Origin: JBNAVJ01 sp049700455
Lineage (GTDB): Bacteria; Bacteroidota; Ignavibacteria; Tepidaquicellales; Tepidaquicellaceae
Direction: 5' to 3'
Assembly (NCBI GenBank): GCA_049700455.1
Contig: JBNAVJ010000009.1
Coordinates: 1-64,000, forward strand
Length of the DNA stretch: 64,000 bases
Part shown: positions 52,619-61,148 of the stretch, piece by piece
How positions within the stretch are numbered: position 1 is the stretch's first letter
Layout of the letters: every line of letters starts with the position of its first letter
Notes under the pieces: model-generated
The model's database searches: none
What the model saw: the letters and a program-made list of their open reading frames with translations, nothing else
Told to the model about the DNA's origin: nothing
Program-made: the position numbers and the translations under genes

Positions 52619-52649
52619 AAAAAAGGCCCATAGTTGGGTCTTTTTTTTT
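52619..52649 (+). terminator. Rho-independent terminator after rpsA
   Basis: GGCCCA and TGGGTC stem (one G-U pair) around TAGT, extended by A-run and T-run pairs; nine T follow. About 20 bp after the rpsA stop. Confidence 0.85.
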
Positions 52650-52826
52650 ATAAGAATGGAATATTAAAAAGAAAATTTTTAATTTGTATATTGTTAAATG
52701 TTTTAAAAAAGTTAACGTTCTACTAAACTTTGCACAATTTTTAAACTATACACAAAAAAGCAACTAATAAAAAATATGTTTTTCTGTTGTTTGCCTCTAT
52801 GCAAAAGTGAAACTGAAACTTAAGCT

Positions 52827-53501
52827 GTGAAACTTACCGAGTACGGAAGAACCGAAATAATAAAGGTCTTAGTATTAAGTATATTGATTGATTTCATAGC
52901 TTTTCTAATAAGCATATTTGAATTCAAGATTATTCTGTTACTTGTTTCGCTTATCTTGTTTTCCTTTACTTTATTTTTCTTCAGAGATCCTGAGCGCAAA
53001 ATAGATAAGACTTTAGACCAAAACTTTGTTTTATCACCTGCTGATGGCAAAATTGTCCTTCTTGGCAAGGTAACCAATCAATTCAAGAAACTTGATTTTT
53101 TCAACCAATATAATGAATTGCTGCAAATAAGTATTTTTATGTCCCCATTGAACGTTCATATAAATAGAATCCCTTTCTCGGGGCAGGTTAAGTATATTGA
53201 ACATAAGAAAGGTAAATTCTTTGCAGCATTCAAAAAGAATGCTGGGGAACTAAATGAACAAACACTAATCGGTATAGAAAACGATAGTGGTAAACAAATT
53301 ATATTCAGACAGGTTGCCGGCTTTCTCGCAAGACGTATAGTTTATAATATAAAGACGGGTGATTTTGTAGAGCGAGGCTCACGATTTGGCATGATAAAAT
53401 TTGGCTCACGTGTAGATATTTTCTTAAGTCCTGATGCTAAACTTTTAATTAAGTTAAATAATTCAGTTCTCAGCGGGTTGACACCTATAGCAATAATATA
53501 A
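52827..53501 (+). CDS. psd: Phosphatidylserine decarboxylase proenzyme
   Basis: It converts phosphatidylserine to phosphatidylethanolamine. The 224-residue protein has two N-terminal membrane-associated helices (residues 13-52), SPADGKIVLLG, MSPLNVHINRIPFSG and the autocleavage site KFGSRVDIFL; S194 becomes the pyruvoyl cofactor of the small alpha chain. The short form without the enterobacterial LGST is common in Bacteroidota. GTG start at 52827 (no suitable ATG upstream). It is followed after 2 bp by pssA, the preceding step. Confidence 0.95.
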   Translation: MKLTEYGRTEIIKVLVLSILIDFIAFLISIFEFKIILLLVSLILFSFTLFFFRDPERKIDKTLDQNFVLSPADGKIVLLGKVTNQFKKLDFFNQYNELLQISIFMSPLNVHINRIPFSGQVKYIEHKKGKFFAAFKKNAGELNEQTLIGIENDSGKQIIFRQVAGFLARRIVYNIKTGDFVERGSRFGMIKFGSRVDIFLSPDAKLLIKLNNSVLSGLTPIAII

Positions 53502-53503
53502 AA

Positions 53504-54232
53504 ATGTCTGTTTCAAGAAAATTTATTCCGAGTTTATTTACAATATTAAATGCTTTTGCAGGTTTTCTATCCATTATTAACACAACAAGTGAGAATTTTG
53601 AAACAGCCTGTTGGTTTATTGTTTATGCTGGTATTTTTGATATACTTGATGGCATAATTGCAAGACTCACCAAGTCCACAAGCGATTTTGGAGTCGAACT
53701 TGATTCATTAGCTGATGTAATTTCTTTTGGTGTAGCTCCTTCATTTTTGTTATATACAATTCATTTTAAAAATTTTGATGCCCCCGGCATAGTTATTTCA
53801 TCTCTTATATTAATTTTTGCTGCAATACGATTAGCTCGTTTTAATATTTCTCTTGTGGGATTCGACAAAGAAAAATTTACTGGAGTTCCAACACCAATGA
53901 CAGCTTTAACCATTGTTTCATATTTGCTTTACTATCACGAAAAGATACTTTCACATCAGGCAAGTAATAATATAATATTTTTACTTTCTATAGGGCTTCC
54001 CTTATTAATGGTTAGCAAATTTAAATATCCAGCCTTCCCAAAAATCTCAGCTAAAGTTTTAAAACAGAAACCTGTCCTCTCAGCATTAATAATTATCTCT
54101 GCAGTAGCAATAATAGCAACAAAAGGAGTAGCAGCTTTTCCTTTATTCGTAGGGTATTCTTGCTGGGGAATAATTATCTATATTTATAACTTATTTGCTC
54201 CTAAAAAATCTAAATTTAAGAAGGCTAAATAA
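53504..54232 (+). CDS. pssA: CDP-diacylglycerol-serine O-phosphatidyltransferase
   Basis: A membrane enzyme making phosphatidylserine. The CDP-alcohol phosphotransferase motif is complete: D49-G50-x2-A53-R54-x8-G63-x3-D67-x3-D71. 242 residues with about seven membrane helices. Paired with psd, 2 bp upstream, to supply phosphatidylethanolamine. The 3' end overlaps the convergent cysteine desulfurase by 8 bp. Confidence 0.95.
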   Translation: MSVSRKFIPSLFTILNAFAGFLSIINTTSENFETACWFIVYAGIFDILDGIIARLTKSTSDFGVELDSLADVISFGVAPSFLLYTIHFKNFDAPGIVISSLILIFAAIRLARFNISLVGFDKEKFTGVPTPMTALTIVSYLLYYHEKILSHQASNNIIFLLSIGLPLLMVSKFKYPAFPKISAKVLKQKPVLSALIIISAVAIIATKGVAAFPLFVGYSCWGIIIYIYNLFAPKKSKFKKAK

Positions 54233-55361
54233 CAATTTCCTTCAGGACTTTTATAAACTTATCTATATCTTCTTTTTTATTCCATTTGTGAAATGAGACT
54301 CTTAAAGAAGATTTTGCCTGAAATTCACCTAGTCCCATTTCAATAAGCACCCTTGAGGGTTTAATAGAACCAGAACTACAGGCTGAACCACTCGAAACTG
54401 CAATACCTTGCAAATCAAGTTTAATCAATAACATTTCTCCTATGGATAGCAGGTCATTTGAATTTATTGAAAAATTTACAATATTTGGTAAAGACTTATC
54501 TATTCTTGTGTTGATAGATACAAAATCAAGTTCATTTAACCGTTCAATTAAATAGCTTTTAAGTATTTGATAATGCCTTATATCTTCTTCAAGTTCCTGA
54601 CTAAGAATTTCAATCGCCGTGGCAAGTCCCACTATACCGGGCAGATTTTCTGTTCCCCCTCTCATATTTCTTTCCTGACTTCCACCGTGCATATATTTAT
54701 CTATTTTCACTCGTTCATTTATATACAAAACACCAATACCCTTGGGAGCATATATTTTATGGCCGGAAACAGTAGCGAAATCAACTTCAAGAGCTTCAAG
54801 ATTTATCGGAACTTTACCGATTGATTGCGTTGTATCACTGTGAATATAGACGCTATCTGGAAGTTTCTGTTTTAATAAACCTATATCGTTTATATTACCA
54901 GTTTCATTATTAGAATGCATTACTGAAACAAGGAGAGTGTTTTCATCACAAGCCTTTATAACTTTTTCAACAGAAATAATTCCCTCTTCAGGTTTAATAA
55001 ATTCAGTTTCAACACCGAATCTATCACTCAGATACATTACGGTTTCATATACAGAAGGGTGTTCAATTGTGGTTGTTACAATCTTCTTATTTCGTTTATT
55101 AAAGTTAGTAAAAACCAAACTCTTGATAGCAAAATTGTTATTTTCCGTTCCTCCGCTCGTAAAAAATAACTCTTTTGGCTTACATTTTAAAAACGCTGCA
55201 AGTTTTTCTCTGCATTCTTCCAGAACAACTTTAAGATCCTTGCCAAAACTGTGAACTGAACTTGGGTTTCCATATTTAACCTTTATATACGGAAGCATTG
55301 CTTCCAAAACTCTTGGATCTAAAGGGGTAGAAGCTGCAGCATCAAGATAAATTCTTTTCAT
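54225..55361 (-). CDS. Cysteine desulfurase (IscS/NifS family)
   Basis: A PLP enzyme providing sulfur for Fe-S clusters and tRNA thiolation. The 378-residue protein has AAASTPLDPRVLEAMLPYI, the PLP Lys K202 in SGHKIYAPKG, the HGGSQERNMRGGTEN loop and the catalytic C328 in SSGSACSSGS. Group I-like Cys loop. No iscU or mnmA adjacent, so its sulfur acceptor is not shown by context. Confidence 0.95.
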   Translation of the reverse strand: MKRIYLDAAASTPLDPRVLEAMLPYIKVKYGNPSSVHSFGKDLKVVLEECREKLAAFLKCKPKELFFTSGGTENNNFAIKSLVFTNFNKRNKKIVTTTIEHPSVYETVMYLSDRFGVETEFIKPEEGIISVEKVIKACDENTLLVSVMHSNNETGNINDIGLLKQKLPDSVYIHSDTTQSIGKVPINLEALEVDFATVSGHKIYAPKGIGVLYINERVKIDKYMHGGSQERNMRGGTENLPGIVGLATAIEILSQELEEDIRHYQILKSYLIERLNELDFVSINTRIDKSLPNIVNFSINSNDLLSIGEMLLIKLDLQGIAVSSGSACSSGSIKPSRVLIEMGLGEFQAKSSLRVSFHKWNKKEDIDKFIKVLKEIVI

Positions 55362-55433
55362 TGTTATTTAAACTTTTGTTTTAATATACTTAAAATGAAG
55401 TTTTATTTTTATATATTTTAGTAATACTTTATA

Positions 55434-56000
55434 ATGAAAAAGGATATTGTTTTAGTTCCCAACTTAATTTCTGTTTTTAGATTTGTATTAATACCTTTTA
55501 TAGCATTTTTTCTCATTCGTTACCCACAGGAGACAGCTATAATATCACTGTTTCTGATACTTTCCTTTTTAAGTGACATACTTGATGGGTGGGTAGCACG
55601 TAAATTTAATATGGTTTCAGAACTTGGGAAAATTATTGACCCTCTTGCAGATAAACTTACTATAATGGTTATTACAACAATTTTATTTTTGGACAACAGA
55701 ATCCCCGTCTGGTTCTTTCTTGTTGTAATATTACGGGATTTATTAATTCTATTGTTTGGGGTAATTTTAAGAAAAACGAAGGGAATAACCCTGATGTCCA
55801 ATTACCCTGGCAAAATTGCTGTTCTTGGCATTGGAATAATTCTATTATTAACAATAGTTAATGGGAAAAATTATGAACTTTTATTTAATATAGTAAGTTT
55901 ACTATATTACTTGGTGACCGTTTTGATTTTATACTCGTCACTATTATATTTTTTGAGATTTTTGGAAACTATAAGGAGAACGTCAAATGGACAACATTGA
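55434..56000 (+). CDS. pgsA: CDP-diacylglycerol-glycerol-3-phosphate 3-phosphatidyltransferase
   Basis: The committed step to phosphatidylglycerol; an integral membrane enzyme of 188 residues. Motif D51-G52-x2-A55-R56-x8-G65-x3-D69-x3-D73 is complete. The N-terminus NLISVFRFVLIPFIAFF is typical. Its last 14 bp overlap the HU gene, and ruvX and AlbA_2 genes follow, so it heads a rightward operon. Confidence 0.93.
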   Translation: MKKDIVLVPNLISVFRFVLIPFIAFFLIRYPQETAIISLFLILSFLSDILDGWVARKFNMVSELGKIIDPLADKLTIMVITTILFLDNRIPVWFFLVVILRDLLILLFGVILRKTKGITLMSNYPGKIAVLGIGIILLLTIVNGKNYELLFNIVSLLYYLVTVLILYSSLLYFLRFLETIRRTSNGQH

Positions 56001-56337
56001 AGAAAAAACTTTAAAACCTAAACCTGAACGTGTTAGGACATTGACAAGAAAAGATATAGAACAATTGATGGATGAAAAACTTGCAGGAAAACGACTTACT
56101 AAAAAGATTCTTGTAGATACACTCTTTGAATCCCTGCGCGAACTTTTAATGACTGCTAATCCATTAATTAGAATTGAAATTAGAGACTTTGGGGTCTTTG
56201 AAATAAAAAAGACCAAACCAAAACCTAAAGCTCGTAATCTCAAAACAGGAGAATTTGTTTATGTCCCAGGGAGACGAAAGATACATTTTAAACCTGGTAA
56301 GATTCTTAAAAATTTCTTGAAACAACAAACTTTTTAA
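55987..56337 (+). CDS. HU/IHF family DNA-binding protein
   Basis: A 116-residue nucleoid protein of the HU/IHF fold with about 20 extra N-terminal residues, mostly Lys/Arg/Glu. The core has LTRKDIEQLMDEKLAG, RIEIRDFGVFEIKKTK and the DNA-binding arm RNLKTGEFVYVPGRRKIHFK, ending PGKILKNFLK. It bends DNA and compacts the chromosome. It overlaps pgsA by 14 bp. Confidence 0.93.
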   Translation: MDNIEEKTLKPKPERVRTLTRKDIEQLMDEKLAGKRLTKKILVDTLFESLRELLMTANPLIRIEIRDFGVFEIKKTKPKPKARNLKTGEFVYVPGRRKIHFKPGKILKNFLKQQTF

Positions 56338-56357
56338 AAACTGAAATTTTAGTTCTT

Positions 56358-56822
56358 TTGAATAGTGTTGGTAAATACCTGTGTCTTGATTGGGGACAGA
56401 AAAGGATAGGTATAGCAATTAGTGATGATACAAAAAAATTTGCATTTACTCGGGATGCTATATTAAATAATGCTGATACCTTCAATAACATTTTGAACAT
56501 AATTCAAAATGAGAAGGTAATACGTATTATAATTGGTTATCCTTTAAATTTCAAATCTGAAGAGACTCATTCTACCAGAGGGGTAGAGTTATTTGCAAAA
56601 AGACTCTTCAACACCCTTAAAAAGTATAAACTTGAAATACCAATAATCTTTTTTGATGAGAGACTGACCTCTAATCTTGCAAAATACAATATTATAAACT
56701 CCGATATTAAAAAGTCAAAAAGACGTAAAAAAGAATTAACTGATAGTGCCGCAGCACAGATAATTTTAAGCGACTACCTAAAAAAATTAGAAAACTTTCC
56801 TCAACAAAATGTATCTAATTGA
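56358..56822 (+). CDS. ruvX: Putative pre-16S rRNA nuclease / Holliday junction resolvase YqgF
   Basis: An RNase H-like nuclease of 154 residues: CLDWGQKRIGIAISDD (first acidic residue), RIIIGYPLNF, IIFFDERLTSNLA and DSAAAQIILSDYL with the final acidic residue. It matures 16S rRNA 5' ends. TTG start at 56358 is the only codon upstream of the conserved core; no ATG exists in frame. It overlaps the AlbA_2 gene by 14 bp. Confidence 0.9.
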   Translation: MNSVGKYLCLDWGQKRIGIAISDDTKKFAFTRDAILNNADTFNNILNIIQNEKVIRIIIGYPLNFKSEETHSTRGVELFAKRLFNTLKKYKLEIPIIFFDERLTSNLAKYNIINSDIKKSKRRKKELTDSAAAQIILSDYLKKLENFPQQNVSN

Positions 56823-57456
56823 ATTATACAAATTAATTGAGGATGGGGAGAGTTTTAATGTTGAGTTTAAAAGGAAGTTTTCCTCCCCCGAAAAGATAGC
56901 TAAAGAAATGATTGCTTTTGCAAATTCAAAAGGAGGAAAAATAATTTTTGGTGTTGATGATGACAGAAAAATTATTGGTATTGATAGTGAAAAGGGGGAG
57001 ATTGAGCTTGTTTCATCCGCAGCAAAATTTTATTGTGAACCGGAAGTTGAGTTTACAACTGAAATTGTCTCAATAAAAAATTCTGATTTACTTGTGGTAG
57101 ATGTACCTGAAAGCAAAAGGAAACCTCATAGACTTGTTAATGACGGGCCTGATAATAACAATAAAGTATATGTTAGACTTAATGATAAAAGCGTTATCGC
57201 ATCGAGAGAAACCATACAGATATTGAAAAGTTTGAACAATCCAAATCCACTTAAAATTACTTTTGGGATAATTGAAAAAACTTTAATAAACTATCTTAAC
57301 CAGCACGAACGAATAACCGTAAAAGAATTCAAGAAACTCGTAAACATATCAGAACGCAGAGCAAGTCGGATTCTCGTTAATCTTGTAAGAGCTGGAGTCC
57401 TGTTACATCATAGAATTGATAACTACGAATTCTTTTCTGTTCAGCAAGAACTTTAA
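56809..57456 (+). CDS. AlbA_2 (Schlafen-type) domain protein with winged-helix tail
   Basis: A 215-residue protein. Residues 10-130 form the AlbA_2/Divergent AAA-4 fold: EDGESFNVEFKRKFSSPEKI, EMIAFANSKGGKIIFGVDDD and VYVRLNDKSVIASRETI. The remaining C-terminal 70 residues look like a winged helix (VKEFKKLVNISERRASRILVN). Members are predicted nucleic-acid or nucleotide binding; some act in transcription regulation or defence. No P-loop is seen. It sits in a housekeeping operon with ruvX, which argues against a mobile origin. Confidence 0.85.
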   Translation: MYLIELYKLIEDGESFNVEFKRKFSSPEKIAKEMIAFANSKGGKIIFGVDDDRKIIGIDSEKGEIELVSSAAKFYCEPEVEFTTEIVSIKNSDLLVVDVPESKRKPHRLVNDGPDNNNKVYVRLNDKSVIASRETIQILKSLNNPNPLKITFGIIEKTLINYLNQHERITVKEFKKLVNISERRASRILVNLVRAGVLLHHRIDNYEFFSVQQEL

Positions 57457-57496
57457 CAGTTTTTTTAAAAATTATAATTTAAGAAGGAGAAAATTT

Positions 57497-57943
57497 ATGA
57501 AAGAAAAAATTTGTGCTAAATTGATTGAACTTTATTGGGCTGAAATTGAGACAATTCAGAATTACATTGCAAATTCAACCAACCTTGATGGTGTAAGGGC
57601 AGAAGAGATAAAAAAAGCCCTTGCAGTTGACATTCCTACTGAATTAACACATGCCCAAACCCTTGCAAAACGAATTAAAGAACTTGATGGGCTTGTTCCG
57701 GGTTCTTCAGAATTTAGAGCAACTCAAACTTCTTTGCAACCGAAACCAGATACTACAGATGTAGTTTCTGTAATTAAAGGAGTCATTGATGCCGAAACTG
57801 CAGCCGTTGCAGGGTACAATGAATTGATCAGGCTCTGTGAAGGAACCGATTATGTGACCCAGGATCTTGCAATCAGAACCCTTGCTGATGAAGAATCTCA
57901 TCTGATAGAATTTAAAGGGTTCTTAAAAGAATACATTAAATAA
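57497..57943 (+). CDS. Ferritin-like domain protein (DUF/bacterioferritin-type)
   Basis: A 148-residue four-helix protein with ferritin-like ligand pairs: E16/E18 in YWAEIETIQNY, ELTHAQ (Glu, His), DAETAAVAGYNEL and DEESHLIEF. Similar to the 18-kDa ferritin-like proteins with a diiron centre. ATG 57497 has AAGGAGA upstream; an upstream ORF extension to 57416 overlaps the preceding gene and was rejected. Followed by a strong terminator. Confidence 0.85.
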   Translation: MKEKICAKLIELYWAEIETIQNYIANSTNLDGVRAEEIKKALAVDIPTELTHAQTLAKRIKELDGLVPGSSEFRATQTSLQPKPDTTDVVSVIKGVIDAETAAVAGYNELIRLCEGTDYVTQDLAIRTLADEESHLIEFKGFLKEYIK

Positions 57944-57958
57944 ACATTTCTTTAATTA

Positions 57959-57990
57959 GGGGGGCTTGATTTTAAATCAAGCCCCTTTTT
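57959..57990. terminator. Strong terminator shared at convergent gene ends
   Basis: GGGGCTTGATTT/AAATCAAGCCCC forms a 12-bp stem (57961-57984) with a TTT/A loop and five T after it. The ftcD stop codon (57977-57979) lies inside the right arm, so the hairpin serves the plus-strand ferritin-like gene and touches the minus-strand end of ftcD. Confidence 0.9.
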
Positions 57991-59611
57991 CATTCGTTCT
58001 CTTTTCTAATATCTTCTCGATTTTCCTCAAATTTGTTTTTGCTTTATATAAAAATTTTTCCCCTTCAGCCAGAACCCTATTTTTAAATTCACTGTCCTTG
58101 ATTTGCGGTAAATTAATTTTCACATTTTTGTATGCACCCCATATACCTGTTTCAAGGGATTTTGCTCCAACTTCAAGATCGCTCGCGGAAGATATGTTAC
58201 CGTATTTTGCCAGGTGAATCATCCATCGCCAGCACGAATTAGCAATTCGCATAACTTTGAGTGGGACTTCAATTGCTTTTTTTAGTCCTTCTTGCATTTT
58301 TTCATCTCTAATCCTGCGTTGTTCTTCGGTTTCTTTTGGAAGTCTCATAGCCATTATATAGTCATTAAAAGCATCAGTATCAGCATCAATCAGGGGAATA
58401 AGCTCCTTCATAGCAAAATGAAGAGGTGGAATAAATCTTCTCATTTTAGAATCTAAATGTTCAAACTTTTTATTTCCATAGCTCATCCACCCCATCATAG
58501 CACCTAAGGCTGCTCCTAAAGAAGACACCAGCGCAGAAACACTTCCACCCCCAGGTGCGGACGTACGGGCACCTACTAACTCAACAAAATTTCTCACAGT
58601 CATTGAGGCAAGAATTTCGTTTGGCTCATCATCAATCATATATTCTATAATCCTTTTCTCGGGAATAAACGGAGAAATCGAAGATAGTCCTAAACGGTCA
58701 ATCACAAGATTTATTTTCTGCCTTTCATCAAGAATAAACAATTTTTCCTTATTGATATAATAATCAGCAGCCATTAGCATTGCCTCCAGAGGAATCAATC
58801 CAACAAGTTCACTACCACAGACAGCAACTTTCATTTTTTTAGCATCCTTTTTACATTCTTCAAACGCTATATGGGGAGGGGTTATCTTATAATTATCAAG
58901 ATTAATTGAAACCTGAGCCATTTTATACTCCTCAACATACCACCCAATAGCCTTCACTGCTTTAAGTCTACCAGGCTGATTGTCTCCTCTTCCCTGTTCA
59001 CGAATGTTAAGAGCTATGCGATGTGCTTGCTCCTTTGTCCCCAGAATATTAACATTATAAGCTATCAGAAAAAATCTGACACCTGTAACTGTAGCCCCAG
59101 ATTTGGGAACAAATTCTTGAGGACCAAAATCGGGTTTCCATTCAGGTTTATATATTTTCTCTTTCAGTCCTTCGTATTCACCTGCTCGAATCTGTTTCAA
59201 CATTTTTCTGTTGGGATTAGTAGAAGCTTCTTCATACAAGTACACTGGAATTTTCAACTCTTCACCAACACGTTTCCCAAACTTCTTAGCACATTCAACA
59301 CATTCTTCTACCGTAACACCAGCAACAGGAACAAACGGTACTACATCAACAGCTCCAAGTCGGGGGTGTTCTCCTTTATGAACAGTCATATCAATGAGCT
59401 CATACGCCGTTTTTGAGAACTGAAAAGCTGCTTCTACAATAGATTCCGGATCCCCTACAAAGGTAAAAACTGTCCGGTTAGTCGATTTGCCAGGATCAAC
59501 ATCAAGTAATTTTACCCCCTTGACTTTTTTTACGGCGTCAGCACACTTTTCAATTACTTCCTTATTTCGACCTTCTGAAATATTTGGTACACATTCAATA
59601 ATTTTTCTCAT
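57977..59611 (-). CDS. ftcD: Bifunctional glutamate formimidoyltransferase/formimidoyl-THF cyclodeaminase
   Basis: A 544-residue fusion as in animals, bacterial homologues often being two proteins. The N-terminal part is the transferase: CVPNISEGRN, MTVHKGEHPRLGAVDVVPF with the catalytic His. The C-terminal part is the cyclodeaminase: SAPGGGSVSALVSSLGAALGAMM and MRLPKETEEQRR. It links histidine degradation to the folate pool. No hut genes are adjacent. It ends inside the terminator hairpin. Confidence 0.95.
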   Translation of the reverse strand: MRKIIECVPNISEGRNKEVIEKCADAVKKVKGVKLLDVDPGKSTNRTVFTFVGDPESIVEAAFQFSKTAYELIDMTVHKGEHPRLGAVDVVPFVPVAGVTVEECVECAKKFGKRVGEELKIPVYLYEEASTNPNRKMLKQIRAGEYEGLKEKIYKPEWKPDFGPQEFVPKSGATVTGVRFFLIAYNVNILGTKEQAHRIALNIREQGRGDNQPGRLKAVKAIGWYVEEYKMAQVSINLDNYKITPPHIAFEECKKDAKKMKVAVCGSELVGLIPLEAMLMAADYYINKEKLFILDERQKINLVIDRLGLSSISPFIPEKRIIEYMIDDEPNEILASMTVRNFVELVGARTSAPGGGSVSALVSSLGAALGAMMGWMSYGNKKFEHLDSKMRRFIPPLHFAMKELIPLIDADTDAFNDYIMAMRLPKETEEQRRIRDEKMQEGLKKAIEVPLKVMRIANSCWRWMIHLAKYGNISSASDLEVGAKSLETGIWGAYKNVKINLPQIKDSEFKNRVLAEGEKFLYKAKTNLRKIEKILEKRTNEKGA

Positions 59612-59619
59612 AAAAGTTT

Positions 59620-60483
59620 TTATTTATTAATAATTTCCGAATACAATATTTCCAAAAACTCTCCAACCCCGTCTTCTTCACTACTTTTATCAACAACATA
59701 ATGTGCAAGATTTTTCAACTCGGCAACAGAATTTTTTAGTGCAATATTTGTACCACCGAATTCAAATAATTCCCTATCGTTATACCAATCACCAATTACT
59801 GCAACCTGACTTTTTTTTATCTTCAGATGTTTAGTAAGCCTTTTAATAGCTGTTTTCTTATTTATACGGGATTTCTTTACTTCAAGATTATATATTCCAG
59901 GACTTGAACTCCCTCTGAAATATTTAGCATTTACATAGAATTTAAAAGGGAAATTAAGCTTTTGCTGGATATATTTAATTATATTTTTATCATTTCCCAT
60001 CATAATAATTTCAAGTACATCATTTACATAAGGCTCATAGGAGTGAACTAATTTGTATTCTGTTCCTATTCTTTGCATAAAATCACTCAATACAGAATTA
60101 TGTTCGGTATAAACAATTTCCTTCATACAACAAAGTGCAATTCTTACAAAATACCTATCAGCATAAAATATTGCTTTTCTAACGTAATCCGGATTAATTA
60201 CAGACTTATAAAGTACATTCCCTTTCAAATCTTGAATTAGTGCTCCGTTTACTGTTATTATAGGGATAGCAACCTGCAACTGTTCTGCAATCTTTACAAT
60301 AGATGAATGCATCCGTTGAGTTGCAAAAGTAAAATACACACCTTTTTCCTTTAGCTTAGAGACATATTCAACAGTTTTACTACCCACGCAATCATAACTA
60401 TTAGTAAGCGTCCCATCTACATCGCTTACTATCAACTTAATTTTTCTAAGTCTCGATATTAATTCGTCTCTTGAAAGAATCAC
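59620..60483 (-). CDS. Cof-type HAD phosphatase
   Basis: A 287-residue haloacid dehalogenase-like phosphatase of the Cof/IIB type: LIVSDVDGTLTNSYD (motif I), ITVNGALIQD (motif II area), VAVIGDWYNDRELFEFGG (motif III) and NSVAELKNLAHYVVDKSSEEDGVGEFLE at the end. Likely substrate a sugar phosphate or a flavin/pyridoxal precursor. It ends just 8 bp before ftcD on the same strand. Confidence 0.93.
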   Translation of the reverse strand: MILSRDELISRLRKIKLIVSDVDGTLTNSYDCVGSKTVEYVSKLKEKGVYFTFATQRMHSSIVKIAEQLQVAIPIITVNGALIQDLKGNVLYKSVINPDYVRKAIFYADRYFVRIALCCMKEIVYTEHNSVLSDFMQRIGTEYKLVHSYEPYVNDVLEIIMMGNDKNIIKYIQQKLNFPFKFYVNAKYFRGSSSPGIYNLEVKKSRINKKTAIKRLTKHLKIKKSQVAVIGDWYNDRELFEFGGTNIALKNSVAELKNLAHYVVDKSSEEDGVGEFLEILYSEIINK

Positions 60484-60588
60484 AAATTATATTTTAACAA
60501 ATTTCCTAAATATTTATGAGATTTTAAATGTAATTTAGCATTATGGATAGTATAGAGTAATTGAATAAAATCTATTAAATTTGAGTAT

Positions 60589-61143
60589 ATGAAAAAACTG
60601 AAGCCAGAAAAAGGGAGACTTTTAATTTCAGCCCCTATGCTCACTGATGTGTTTCGAAAATCTGTTGTTTATCTTACAGAACACAATGAGCAAGGAAGTG
60701 TAGGGTTCATAATAAACAAACCTATTTTTTATAAACTGCAAGAACTAATAGATAATTTCCCACATTTTGAAGCCCCTGTATTCTTTGGAGGACCCGTACA
60801 ACCTGAAATGGTTAATTTTATCCATAGAGTCCCTTCTCAACTTTCAGAAGGCATTCAGGTAAAAGACAATATTTACTGGGGCGGAAATTTTGAACATCTA
60901 AAAGAACTTGTAAGTAAAAACGAGCTTAACTCTGCTGACTTTAAATTTTTCCTCGGATATGCAGGCTGGGCACCTGGACAACTTGAGGATGAATTAAAAT
61001 TTAACTCCTGGATTATTGCTGAAGCTACAGAAGATTATCTTTTCAATTCTGACCCTAAAAATCTATGGCATCTCATCCTTAAAAATATGGGCGGACACTA
61101 TGCAATAATTTCCACTTTCCCCGATGATCCATCAGTAAATTAA
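60589..61143 (+). CDS. YqgE/AlgH family protein
   Basis: A 184-residue protein with the conserved APMLTDVFRKSVVYLTEHN and GSVGFIINKP opening, FFGGPVQPE and LFLGYAGW (here FFLGYAGWAPGQLEDEL). Function of the family is unclear; members are widespread in bacteria. Convergent with the large secreted-protein gene, 5 bp apart. The sequence TAAATTTG just upstream was not accepted as a promoter. Confidence 0.93.
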   Translation: MKKLKPEKGRLLISAPMLTDVFRKSVVYLTEHNEQGSVGFIINKPIFYKLQELIDNFPHFEAPVFFGGPVQPEMVNFIHRVPSQLSEGIQVKDNIYWGGNFEHLKELVSKNELNSADFKFFLGYAGWAPGQLEDELKFNSWIIAEATEDYLFNSDPKNLWHLILKNMGGHYAIISTFPDDPSVN

Positions 61144-61148
61144 AAATA

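Noticed and set aside
57416..57496. N-terminal extension of the ferritin-like protein
   Set aside because: It overlaps the AlbA_2 gene, and ATG 57497 has a good ribosome site.
60576..60583. TAAATTTG before the YqgE gene as a promoter
   Set aside because: Only 5 bp before the ATG and no -33 element at suitable spacing.
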